The position numbers and the translations under genes were made by a program. This document shows positions 1 through 7,518 of a stretch of 45,029 nt of DNA, piece after piece. A model generated the notes under the pieces. The model saw only the letters and a list, made by a program, of their open reading frames with translations, was not told the DNA's origin and did not search any database. The first letter of the stretch is position 1. Each line of letters opens with the position of its first letter. This DNA comes from Nitriliruptorales bacterium (GTDB lineage: Bacteria > Actinomycetota > Nitriliruptoria > Euzebyales > Egibacteraceae): positions 1 through 45,029 of the forward strand of contig WHTC01000003.1 in the NCBI GenBank assembly GCA_009379795.1, written 5' to 3'.

Positions 1-815
1 AGGGCGGCCTCCTGCGGGGGGTCCGGGATGTCTTCCACAGCAAGTTCCTGGTCCTGCGAAGCTCCATCATCGGTACCGGCGTCGGGATGATACCCGGCAT
101 CGGCGCCAGCGTCGTGGACTGGTTGGCTTACAGCCTGGCGAAGCGTACATGCAGAAACTCGGAAAGTTTCGGCAAAGGCGATATCCGTGGTGTAATCGCC
201 CCGGAGAGCGCCAACAACGCGAAAGAAGGAGGGGCGCTTGTTCCGACCCTTCTTTTCGGCATCCCTGGTACGGCCACCAGCGCGATGCTGCTTGGGGGAT
301 TGTTGCTTCTCGGGATCCAGGTAGGGCCGACCATGGTCAGCACCGACCTCCCCGTCACGCTCAGCATCGGCTGGACGCTCGCGGTCGCGAACGTCTTTGG
401 AACAATGGCGTGCCTCATGCTCGTACTACCCATGGCGCGACTGACAGCCGTCCCCGCGAACCGCATCATGCCGTTCCTGATCGTGGTCATCATCATCGCT
501 GCTTACCAGAGCACGTTGGCCTGGGGCGATATTATCGTCCTTCTTGGTCTGGGAGGTCTCGGGTGGGTCATGAAGCGGGCTGGCTGGCCCCGGGCACCCC
601 TGCTTATCGGGGCGGTTCTCGCTGTCAACGTCGAGCGATACCTCCACATCTCGGTGAGCCGCTACGGGACCGATTGGCTCACCGACCCTGTGGTCATCGG
701 CATCGGCATTGTGAGCGTGCTGATCGTCCTCGGTGGCACCCGCAAGACCATCGAGACCGATGAGCAGAAGGTCGAAAGCGGCGCTGCCCAGGGTGAGCGT
801 CGGGAGGAGTCGTGA
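1..815 (+). CDS. tctA: Tripartite tricarboxylate transporter large permease, TctA family (3' part)
   Basis: The frame is open from base 3 to the TGA at 813-815, so the gene enters from outside the window and only its C-terminal 270 residues are seen. TctA proteins are usually about 500 residues with 10-12 membrane segments, and form the large membrane subunit of a secondary, cation-driven importer of di/tricarboxylates or aromatic acids fed by a binding protein. Family signs are the early GLLRGVRDVF and GVGMIPGIGASV stretches (the Pro-Gly-Ile-Gly loop), the PTLLFGIPGTATSAMLLGG repeat, and several later hydrophobic helices. The C-terminus is a charged cytoplasmic tail. The ribosome binding site of tctB (GGGAGGAG) lies inside its last codons, so the two genes are translationally linked. 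The family is certain; the substrate is not. Confidence 0.93.
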   Translation, partial: GGLLRGVRDVFHSKFLVLRSSIIGTGVGMIPGIGASVVDWLAYSLAKRTCRNSESFGKGDIRGVIAPESANNAKEGGALVPTLLFGIPGTATSAMLLGGLLLLGIQVGPTMVSTDLPVTLSIGWTLAVANVFGTMACLMLVLPMARLTAVPANRIMPFLIVVIIIAAYQSTLAWGDIIVLLGLGGLGWVMKRAGWPRAPLLIGAVLAVNVERYLHISVSRYGTDWLTDPVVIGIGIVSVLIVLGGTRKTIETDEQKVESGAAQGERREES

Positions 816-816
816 G

Positions 817-1320
817 ATGCAGCTGGCGGTAGCACTGCGGCTCGGTCTCGATCTCGTCCTCGTCCTGGTCCTTGCCGCGGCCGCCTACGCGGCCCTGGAC
901 TGGCCGATGCGCTCCGGGATCATGCCGCTGACGATGTCGGTGTTCGGGCTCACGCTGGGCTTGCTGAACCTTGTGCTCGATGTCCGGCGTTGGCGGAACC
1001 TGGGGCCGGCGTTCGTCAACGTTGACCGGGGGGATGAGAGGGATGTGCCGGACTCGGCTGACGCATCCGCGACTATGGAGTCCGAGGACCTCAAGAAGGG
1101 ACTTCGGTACCTGGGCTGGATCTTCGCTTTCGTGGTCGCTGTCTACCTTTTCGGTGCGCTCATCGGAGCCGCGCTGTTCCTGGCCGCGTATCTGCGTGTG
1201 GAAGGGCGGGAGTCCTGGGTGTACAGCATCGCGGGGGCCATCGCGGCGGCGGTGGCAATCACCATCCTGGAGCGCGTCCTGGAACTATCCCTTCCGGATC
1301 CTCTTTTGAGCATCTTCTAG
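817..1320 (+). CDS. tctB: Tripartite tricarboxylate transporter small membrane subunit, TctB family
   Basis: This 167-residue membrane protein has about four hydrophobic segments: residues about 5-25, 30-50, 100-120 and 125-150. That is the size and layout of TctB, the small four-helix subunit that pairs with TctA. The ATG at 817 was chosen because GGGAGGAG lies 8 bases upstream and the gene starts 1 base after the tctA stop; longer versions of the frame would run into tctA. A polar loop rich in Asp and Glu (about residues 65-90) separates the two helix pairs, as in the family. TctB sequences are poorly conserved, so the call rests on size, topology and position between tctA and tctC. Confidence 0.88.
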   Translation: MQLAVALRLGLDLVLVLVLAAAAYAALDWPMRSGIMPLTMSVFGLTLGLLNLVLDVRRWRNLGPAFVNVDRGDERDVPDSADASATMESEDLKKGLRYLGWIFAFVVAVYLFGALIGAALFLAAYLRVEGRESWVYSIAGAIAAAVAITILERVLELSLPDPLLSIF

Positions 1321-1335
1321 TGCGAGAGGAAGACC

Positions 1336-2514
1336 GTGAGCATCCGAGCCGGGTATCGCATCGTCCTTCTGCTTGCCTTCACGCTGCTGCTCGCGGCATG
1401 CGGTGAGGACGACGCGGCCGAGGACGAACCCGACACGCAAGCCCAAGCCGGAAACGATACGGATGCCGAAGCTGAGGGCGATGGTGTCCCGGCAGATGAT
1501 GCAGAAGACGCTGAGCCCTTCTACGCGGGGGAGACGGTCGAGATCCTCGTTCCGTTCGGGGCCGGAGGCGGAACGGACATCATCGGACGCTTCCTCGCCC
1601 AGGGCTACCAGCGGTTCCTTCCGGGCAACCCCACCGTGCAGGTGGTCAACGTCCCCGGGGGCGGGTCGATCCTGGGTGCGAACCAGTTCGAGCTGCAGAG
1701 CCCTCGCGACGGCTCGGTGGTGATGCTGACGGCCAGTTCGAATCTCATCCTCGAAGGCCTGGGACATCCTGAGGTGCGCTACGACACGAGCGAATGGGTT
1801 CCGGTTCTCGGCGGCCCCATGAACAGTGGTGTCGTGGTCAGGACAGACTCCGGTCTCGAGGAGGACGGGTCCAACTTCACTGAGATCCAGTTCGTCGCCG
1901 CGATGCGTGAGCCTGGCGGGGTCGATGCGCTCTTTCTCCTTGGCTACGATGTGCTGGGACTGGACGTGGACGGGGTGTTCGGCTATGAGGGGGCGAACGC
2001 GACCCGAGTCGCTCTGGAGCAGGGTGAGTCGAACATCGAGTGGCAGACGACTCCCGGATATCGGGAGAACGCCGAGCCGCTGATCGAGCAGGGAACGGTC
2101 TTCCCCTGGTTCTCGATGGGTCAGATGACCGCTGATGGCGAACTCGAGCGACCGGAGGCTCACAGCGACATCCCCCACATCGGCGAGCTGTATGAGCAGC
2201 TTCACGGTGAAGAGCCCTCCGGTCGGATCTGGGAGGCATACAAGGCGATGAACTCCGTCGCCTTCACGTCGCAGCGGGTGGTCTGGCTGCATCCCGACGC
2301 GCCGCAGGAGGCGATCGACGCGTTCCGCGAGGCCTCGGAGGCGATGGTTGCCGACGAGGAGTTCATGGCGGAGGCCTACGAGGTGATGGGCCCGTACGAT
2401 CTCCTGATCGGCGACGACCTGGAGGCCGTGCAGCCTGAGCTGCAGCTGTCTGATGAGCACGGCGAGTTCATCCTGTCGTTCCTCGAGCAGGAGTACGGAT
2501 ACACGTTCGAGTGA
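1336..2514 (+). CDS. tctC: Tripartite tricarboxylate transporter substrate-binding lipoprotein, TctC family
   Basis: This 392-residue protein starts with GTG at 1336, preceded by AGAGGAAGA. The N-terminus is a lipoprotein signal: a hydrophobic run followed by LLLAAC, with Cys22 as the lipidation site. An acidic linker to about residue 55 follows, rich in Asp, Glu and Ala. The mature domain begins with ETVEILVPFGAGGGTDIIGR, the typical TctC/Bug opening that binds carboxylates, and continues with VVNVPGGGSILGANQ. It would capture the substrate outside the membrane and deliver it to TctAB. It is longer than most TctC proteins (about 320 residues), mostly because of the linker. It overlaps the next gene by GTGA, suggesting coupled translation. 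The substrate is unknown; neighbours suggest an aromatic or heteroaromatic carboxylate. Confidence 0.92.
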   Translation: MSIRAGYRIVLLLAFTLLLAACGEDDAAEDEPDTQAQAGNDTDAEAEGDGVPADDAEDAEPFYAGETVEILVPFGAGGGTDIIGRFLAQGYQRFLPGNPTVQVVNVPGGGSILGANQFELQSPRDGSVVMLTASSNLILEGLGHPEVRYDTSEWVPVLGGPMNSGVVVRTDSGLEEDGSNFTEIQFVAAMREPGGVDALFLLGYDVLGLDVDGVFGYEGANATRVALEQGESNIEWQTTPGYRENAEPLIEQGTVFPWFSMGQMTADGELERPEAHSDIPHIGELYEQLHGEEPSGRIWEAYKAMNSVAFTSQRVVWLHPDAPQEAIDAFREASEAMVADEEFMAEAYEVMGPYDLLIGDDLEAVQPELQLSDEHGEFILSFLEQEYGYTFE

Positions 2515-3944
2515 GGACACGGGGGATGGGGTCACGCACTGATGTCGTCATCATCGGCGCAGGAGCCGCCGGTGCGGGCGCGGCCATCGAAGCGGCGGCC
2601 CGGGGGGCCACGGTCGCCGTCATCGACAGCGCGTCAGCGATCGGCGGGACTGCCCGGTACGCCGGCGGCGGTATCTGTATGGCGGGATCACCGCTCCAGG
2701 AGCAGCTCGGTATTGCGGACTCTCCCGATATCGCGCTCAACGACTGGCTGACGTGGGGCGGACCATCAGCTGACGAGGAATGGGCTCGCCGCTACCTCGA
2801 GGGCGTTGTCATGGAGATCTACGAGCGTCTGTGTGCCCTCGGCATCCGCTGGGGAAAGGTCAATTGGAACGAGGGCAACAGCGTCCCGCGGTGGCACGCG
2901 CCATTGGGCGGTGGTCGCGCCATCATGCACGCGCTTGCAAAGGAGGCTCACCGGTATTCGTCCATCGAGTGGCTGCTGGGCTCACGCGTCACCGAGCTGG
3001 TCGTCGCCGGTGGCCGCGTCGTCGGGGTCGCAGGTGACGGATCCTCGGGTCCGTTCGAGCAGCGCGCGGACTCGGTCCTGGTCGCCTCGGGTGGCTTCAG
3101 CAACAACGCGTCAATGGTTCGTGAGCACGCGACCGCTGCCAGGTCCGCGCAGAAGGTGCTGCTCGGTGGCGGTCCCGGCGCGGTCGGCGTCGGGCACCGC
3201 ATGCTCGCGAGGGTGCAGGCTCAGTTCGTGGACATGGATGCCGTGTGGATGTACGCGTTCGCCACCCCCGACTACCGGTCACCGAACAGTGAGCGAGGCC
3301 TGGTGCTTCGGTCCCTGGACGGTGACATCTGGGTGAACGGGCGAGGGCAGCGATTCCACGACGAGTCCCGGCGTGGCGGGGCCACCGGCACCCCGGCGCT
3401 GCTCAGCCAGCGTCCCGCGACCTGCTGGTCCATCATCGACGCGCGTATCGCTGCGCGGTACACGGTGTCGGATCCCGTGTATCGCCATGGCGTCACGCCG
3501 ATCCGTCGAGAACTCGACCGGCTGCTCGCCGAATCCCCGTACATCACGAAGGGCGACGACCTGTGGGCCGTGGCTGAGGGTGCTGGGATCGATGGGCAAC
3601 AGCTCACCGAAACGGTCTCGAGCCACAACCGGGTGCGTGCGAGCGGGCGCGCTCACGACCCGGAACACGGACGCCCCCTGGTCGGGGTCGAACCACTCAC
3701 ACAGCCGCCGTTCTACGCCATCCAACTCTTCCCGATGGCGCGGAAGAACCTGGGGGGCGTGCTCACGAACCTCGACTGTCAGGTCGTGGACCGGGGCGGC
3801 CGCACGGTGCCGGGGCTGTTCGCCGCCGGCGAGGTCGCCGGTATGGCCGGTGGCCACATCAACGGGAGGGCGGCGCTCGAAGGGACCATGTTCGGCCCGA
3901 GCCTGTACAGCGGCCTGGTCGCCGGACGTTGCATGACCAGCTAG
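2511..3944 (+). CDS. FAD-dependent oxidoreductase, succinate dehydrogenase/fumarate reductase flavoprotein type
   Basis: This 477-residue flavoprotein belongs to the FAD_binding_2 group (fumarate reductase, 3-ketosteroid dehydrogenase, tricarballylate dehydrogenase). The FAD dinucleotide fold is at the N-terminus (VVIIGAGAAGAGAAIEAA, GxGxxG near residues 16-21), then GGTARYAGGGI. The C-terminal FAD contact is GLFAAGEVAGMAGGHINGRAA, typical of the family. The GTG at 2511 overlaps the tctC stop (GTGA); an ATG at 2526 behind GAGGACACGGGG is an equally good start. It probably oxidises or reduces an activated C-C bond of the imported compound. TcuA, the tricarballylate dehydrogenase, is a family member known to accompany Tct-type transport, so a similar pairing is plausible but not proven here. 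No fused heme or flavin domain is visible. Confidence 0.85.
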   Translation: MRTRGMGSRTDVVIIGAGAAGAGAAIEAAARGATVAVIDSASAIGGTARYAGGGICMAGSPLQEQLGIADSPDIALNDWLTWGGPSADEEWARRYLEGVVMEIYERLCALGIRWGKVNWNEGNSVPRWHAPLGGGRAIMHALAKEAHRYSSIEWLLGSRVTELVVAGGRVVGVAGDGSSGPFEQRADSVLVASGGFSNNASMVREHATAARSAQKVLLGGGPGAVGVGHRMLARVQAQFVDMDAVWMYAFATPDYRSPNSERGLVLRSLDGDIWVNGRGQRFHDESRRGGATGTPALLSQRPATCWSIIDARIAARYTVSDPVYRHGVTPIRRELDRLLAESPYITKGDDLWAVAEGAGIDGQQLTETVSSHNRVRASGRAHDPEHGRPLVGVEPLTQPPFYAIQLFPMARKNLGGVLTNLDCQVVDRGGRTVPGLFAAGEVAGMAGGHINGRAALEGTMFGPSLYSGLVAGRCMTS

Positions 3945-4026
3945 CGGTCGGCGATTCCACATCGGCCCCCACTGAGTGGTTGATCACGGAAGCATCGAGG
4001 GCAGGAACCCAAAGCGAGGAGGCCGC

Positions 4027-4392
4027 ATGGCTGAGTGGTTCGCAGGGCGAGTGGAGGACTTCACCGAGGACGTCCGGACGATCGTCGAGATCGACGGCAG
4101 CGATGTGGTGGTGCTGAGGGCCGGTGAGAAGTTCCATGCGGTGGCGAACACCTGCCTGCACATGGGTGGGCCGGTGGGTGAGGGACTCGTCATGGGCCGC
4201 GTCTGCGCGGTGCTTGACGAACAGAAGCGACTGGTCCGCGAGGAGTTCTCACAGGATTCCGTGCAGATCGTCTGCCCATGGCACGGGTGGGCGTACGACA
4301 TCGACAGTGGGGCGTTCGCGGGCGATGAACGGCTCCGCCTGCGCACCTACCCGGTTCAGGTCCGTGAGGACGGCGTGTATGTCATTGCCTGA
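4027..4392 (+). CDS. Rieske [2Fe-2S] ferredoxin-like protein
   Basis: This 121-residue soluble Rieske protein has the cluster ligands CLH (Cys43, His45) and CPWHGW (Cys83, His86). The gap between the motifs is 37 residues, about 20 more than in BphF-type ferredoxins; the extra piece includes VLDEQKRLVREEF. The C-terminus, with LRTYPVQVREDGVYVIA, is the usual Rieske fold ending. The ATG at 4027 has GAGGAGG 4 bases upstream; the frame is open further upstream but without a better start. It likely carries electrons to an oxygenase or dehydrogenase, or is a subunit of one. It sits between the flavoprotein and the amidohydrolase, all on one strand. A role as a redox partner is inference; the cluster-binding call is secure. 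Confidence 0.88.
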   Translation: MAEWFAGRVEDFTEDVRTIVEIDGSDVVVLRAGEKFHAVANTCLHMGGPVGEGLVMGRVCAVLDEQKRLVREEFSQDSVQIVCPWHGWAYDIDSGAFAGDERLRLRTYPVQVREDGVYVIA

Positions 4393-4455
4393 GAGGGGCG
4401 TCGAACTTGCAATGTGGACGATGGGTGGAAAACCACGAAGGTAAGGAGGCTGGCG

Positions 4456-5733
4456 ATGACTGAACTCTTGGGCACCGAAGGTGACATGGTCCGTACCATG
4501 AATCTGGGCACCCGCGCGGGCTTCAACACCCGTGCGCATCTCCATAACGCGGAGAAGCAGGCCAAAGAGCGGGGACTCGACAAGATTCTCATCGTCGATG
4601 CGGACTCACATCACTACGAGAACGAGTGGATGACGGACATCTTCCGGTACGTCGAGGACCCTGTCCTTCGTCAGACGTTCCTGTCGAATCCGGGCGGCAA
4701 AGGCAGCGCGCTGCTCTACAACGCCGCACGAAACCAGTTCAACGCCGGTCGCATCCTCCGATACACCAAGGATCGTATGGAGAGTCCCGAACCGGGCGAG
4801 CATCTGGACGCCACCCGCGCGCGCCGGCAGCGGGAGGCGATCGGGCTCGACTACCAGGTCGTCTTCCCCACCCCGATGCTGCAGCTCGGGCTGCACCCCA
4901 ACCCCCGGGTGGAGACCGCGCTCGCGTGGGCGTACACCCGGTGGTGGACGGAGGAAGTGCTTCCGAACGATCCCGGCATGAGGACGATGGTTTATCTTCC
5001 GTTCCGCGATCCCGAAGCATCCCTGCGGATGATAGAGACGTTCAGCGAGAGTCCAGGGGTCATCGGTTTCATGGTGACCAGCACGCGCTTCGTGGCCGTC
5101 CACGAAGACAAGTACATGCCCATCTACGCGGCCTTGGAGGAGCGCGGGATGCCCCTTGGGTTCCACGCGGGGTTCAACCAACAGGACCGCCTTCTTGAGG
5201 GCATGAACCGCTTCCTGTCGGTTCACGCCATCGGGTTCGTACTGAACAACCTCATTCACACGACGAACCTCGTCATCAACGGCATTCCCGAGCGCTTCCC
5301 CAACTTGAAACTCATCATCATCGAGAGTGGATTGGCATGGATCCCCTTCCTCATGCAGAGGCTGGACAACGAGTACCTCATGCGCACCAACGAGGCTCCT
5401 CTGCTGAAGAAACGGCCGAGTGAGTACATGGCTCAGAACTTCTACTACACGACGCAGCCACTCGAGATGGAAAACATGCAGGCGCTCGAACTGACACTGG
5501 AGATGATCAACGCTGAGACGCAGCTGATGTTCGCCTCCGATTACCCGCACTGGGACTTCAACCTTCCCAGCACGATCTATGACCTGCCCTTCCTCAACCG
5601 GGAGCAGAAGCTCAACATCCTGGGCAGAAACGCCCTGGAGGTGTTCCCGATCCTGAAGCGTGACTACGAGGCGAGCAGCATCAGAGCTCATCGCCCGTCC
5701 GTACCACCGAGAAACGGAGCAGGTCATCATTGA
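4456..5733 (+). CDS. Amidohydrolase-2 family metal-dependent hydrolase or decarboxylase
   Basis: This 425-residue protein of the amidohydrolase-2 (ACMSD/LigW-like) TIM-barrel family starts with ATG at 4456, 6 bases after AAGGAGG. Visible metal-site elements are IVDADSHHYE (Asp48, Asp50, His52), FHAGFNQQ (His237), ESGLAWIPF (about residue 293), and FASDYPHWD (Asp362). Family members decarboxylate aromatic acids without redox change (gamma-resorcylate, 5-carboxyvanillate, 3,6-dihydroxypicolinate decarboxylases) or hydrolyse ring-cleavage products. Either job suits a cluster with a molybdenum hydroxylase and a UbiD enzyme. The 3' end overlaps the convergent GntR regulator by 53 bases. Family assignment is firm; the reaction is not readable from sequence. 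Confidence 0.85.
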   Translation: MTELLGTEGDMVRTMNLGTRAGFNTRAHLHNAEKQAKERGLDKILIVDADSHHYENEWMTDIFRYVEDPVLRQTFLSNPGGKGSALLYNAARNQFNAGRILRYTKDRMESPEPGEHLDATRARRQREAIGLDYQVVFPTPMLQLGLHPNPRVETALAWAYTRWWTEEVLPNDPGMRTMVYLPFRDPEASLRMIETFSESPGVIGFMVTSTRFVAVHEDKYMPIYAALEERGMPLGFHAGFNQQDRLLEGMNRFLSVHAIGFVLNNLIHTTNLVINGIPERFPNLKLIIIESGLAWIPFLMQRLDNEYLMRTNEAPLLKKRPSEYMAQNFYYTTQPLEMENMQALELTLEMINAETQLMFASDYPHWDFNLPSTIYDLPFLNREQKLNILGRNALEVFPILKRDYEASSIRAHRPSVPPRNGAGHH

Positions 5734-6484
5734 TGTAGGACTCGGTGACCCCGATGGGCCGGTCCCGGTCATCGATGTGCCGATGATCGAGGAGGAGGAC
5801 GGGAGCGCTTGGGGCAAGCTCAAGGGCTTGCGCCACGAAATCGGGGGCCGTGATGGCCCGGATCGCCGCCACGGAGTAGCGGACCCGGTGACCGCTCCAT
5901 CGTCTCACGAAGGCGAAGGTGGAGTGTTCGGCGGTGAGTTGCTCGGCGGGAGCATTCAGGTGTTCCGTGGGCACGTGGTCGCGGCTGTACACGGCGGGTC
6001 TGCCTGAGGCTCGGAACAATCGGTCGATCACGATGGCTGAAGGGGAAGCCGGTGAGCCCGCGCGTTCGAGCATGGTGCCGGGAAGCTCTTCCTCGGCGAA
6101 GCGGACGATGTCAACGCTGGCGGCGTGACCCATGCTTGCGATGATGTCCAGGAACGGCCGGTCCTCGGCGACATTCGCATCGATGCCGAGCGTGTACCGG
6201 TTGATGAAGGTTCCGACGCCGTGGAGCCGCTGGATCTTGCCTTCCTTCTGCAGGGCAAGCAGCGCTGACCTCACAGTGGGGCGGCTGAAGCCGAGGTCGT
6301 CGGAGAGCTGATCCTCTGCGGGAAGCCTCGCCTCGCCCTGATTCACCAGCCGGACGGCGAGTCCCTCAAGCGCCTGCTTCGCCTGTTGGTAGTAGGTCTC
6401 ACGCGCTGGGCGGCCGCTCCGCCTGGCCGTCGAGATCTCGCTCGCTGGATTCCCTTCCCGTACCGAGCACCGAACCATCCCCAT
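5681..6484 (-). CDS. GntR family transcriptional regulator, HutC/UTRA type
   Basis: This 267-residue regulator has an N-terminal winged helix (residues about 30-95, including LPAEDQLSDDLGFSRPTVRS and the wing GKIQRLHGVGTFI) and a C-terminal UTRA effector domain (about 110-260, with FAFVRRWSGHRVRYS and VLLLDHRHIDDRDRPIGVTE). HutC-type regulators usually repress transport and catabolism genes and release DNA on binding a small substrate-like molecule. It is divergent from the molybdenum hydroxylase genes (147-base shared upstream region) and convergent with the amidohydrolase, so it probably controls one or both units. The start is ambiguous between 6484 and 6478, and a shorter start nearer the helix-turn-helix is possible. 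The 53-base tail overlap with the amidohydrolase allows antisense interference. Confidence 0.9.
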   Translation of the reverse strand: MGMVRCSVREGNPASEISTARRSGRPARETYYQQAKQALEGLAVRLVNQGEARLPAEDQLSDDLGFSRPTVRSALLALQKEGKIQRLHGVGTFINRYTLGIDANVAEDRPFLDIIASMGHAASVDIVRFAEEELPGTMLERAGSPASPSAIVIDRLFRASGRPAVYSRDHVPTEHLNAPAEQLTAEHSTFAFVRRWSGHRVRYSVAAIRAITAPDFVAQALELAPSAPVLLLDHRHIDDRDRPIGVTESYINDDLLRFSVVRTGDEL

Positions 6485-6630
6485 GTGCCGTCACGTGCAT
6501 GGCCGCGCGCGGGCCTAGGGCAAACTATGCGGTCAGAGGTCTCTCGTCACACGTGTACCAGACTGCGGGAATCGTTTGACACAGGTTAGAGTCTTTAGGA
6601 CGATACAACCTTGAGCGAAGGCGGGAACAC
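6485..6630. promoter_or_regulatory. Divergent promoter region of gntR and the molybdenum hydroxylase operon
   Basis: The spacer holds a consensus-like -35 box TTGACA at 6576-6581; the best -10 candidates (GATACA at 6602-6607, 20 bases downstream) are weak. An 8-base perfect palindrome ACACGTGT lies at 6549-6556, just upstream of the -35 box, and is a candidate operator for the GntR protein. A second CACGTG core occurs near 6493. Boxes were matched by eye; no start site is known. Confidence 0.4.
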
Positions 6631-7518
6631 ATGAGCAATGGGTTCACGATCGAGGAGCCGCGCACCCTCGAGGAGGCACTGGAGCTCCTCGGTCAGGGAG
6701 ACGAGACGGTCCGCGTGGTTGCCGGGGGGACCGGGCTGACCCCGCTTATGAGGTACGGGTTCTTCCAGCCGACGACACTGGTGAGTCTTCGGCATCTCGC
6801 GCCGGAGCTCGGGGGGGTGGAGGCGACCGCGGACGGTGGCCTGCGGCTGGGAGCGATGAACACCCTGCGCGACCTCGAGGATTCCCCCGAGGTCGCCGCC
6901 CGTGCGCCGCTGCTGCGCCAGGCGCTGTATCGGCTGGCGACCATCCGGCTGCGCAATATCGCACAGCTCGGTGGCGCCATCGCGCACGGCCACCCGCAGA
7001 TGGACCTACCCCCCATTCTGTTAGCGCTGGACGCGCGGGTCCGTGTCCGGGGCCGCCGCGGCTCACGGTGGATCAACGCCGACGACCTCTTCCTCGGCTA
7101 CTACGAGACCGCGGTCAGCGACGACGAGCTGATCACTGAAGTGGTCCTTCCGCCGCCCGGTGAGCAGCGTGCCGTCTACCGCAAGGTAACCCCGCGAACG
7201 GCCGACGACTGGCCCATCCTGGGTGTCGCCGCGGTCGCTCGCCGGGACGGGGGACGCGTCAGCGAGGCGCGCGTGGCCGTCGGGGCGCTCACCGACCGGC
7301 CGCAACGGCTCCCCGTGGCCGAGGCGGCGCTCGTGGAGACCGATCCCACCCCGGAACAGCTCCGGAGCATCGCCGAGGAGACCGCTGACAGTCTCGACTA
7401 TCACCACGGACCTGCCGGCTCGGTGGCTTTCCAGCGTCAGATCGTGGCGGTCCACCTGCGACGTGCCTTCGACGCGGTGGTGCTGGGACGGGGCGGTCAA
7501 GGCCAAGGGGAGCGCTGA
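6631..7518 (+). CDS. Molybdenum hydroxylase medium subunit, FAD-binding (CoxM/xanthine dehydrogenase family)
   Basis: This 295-residue FAD subunit of a three-part molybdenum hydroxylase passes electrons from the iron-sulfur subunit to the acceptor. The FAD pyrophosphate loop is AGGTGL (residues 31-36) and the second FAD stretch is TIRLRNIAQLGGAIAHGHPQ, equivalent to the usual TIGGN(L/I) loop but with Ala in place of Asn in GGNI. A CO_deh_flav_C-like domain occupies about residues 180-290. It has the usual family length. ATG 6631 follows GAAGGCGGGAAC. Its stop overlaps the start of the large subunit (TGATG), so production of the subunits is coupled. The order medium-large-small is the one found in coxMLS-like sets. 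Confidence 0.92.
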   Translation: MSNGFTIEEPRTLEEALELLGQGDETVRVVAGGTGLTPLMRYGFFQPTTLVSLRHLAPELGGVEATADGGLRLGAMNTLRDLEDSPEVAARAPLLRQALYRLATIRLRNIAQLGGAIAHGHPQMDLPPILLALDARVRVRGRRGSRWINADDLFLGYYETAVSDDELITEVVLPPPGEQRAVYRKVTPRTADDWPILGVAAVARRDGGRVSEARVAVGALTDRPQRLPVAEAALVETDPTPEQLRSIAEETADSLDYHHGPAGSVAFQRQIVAVHLRRAFDAVVLGRGGQGQGER

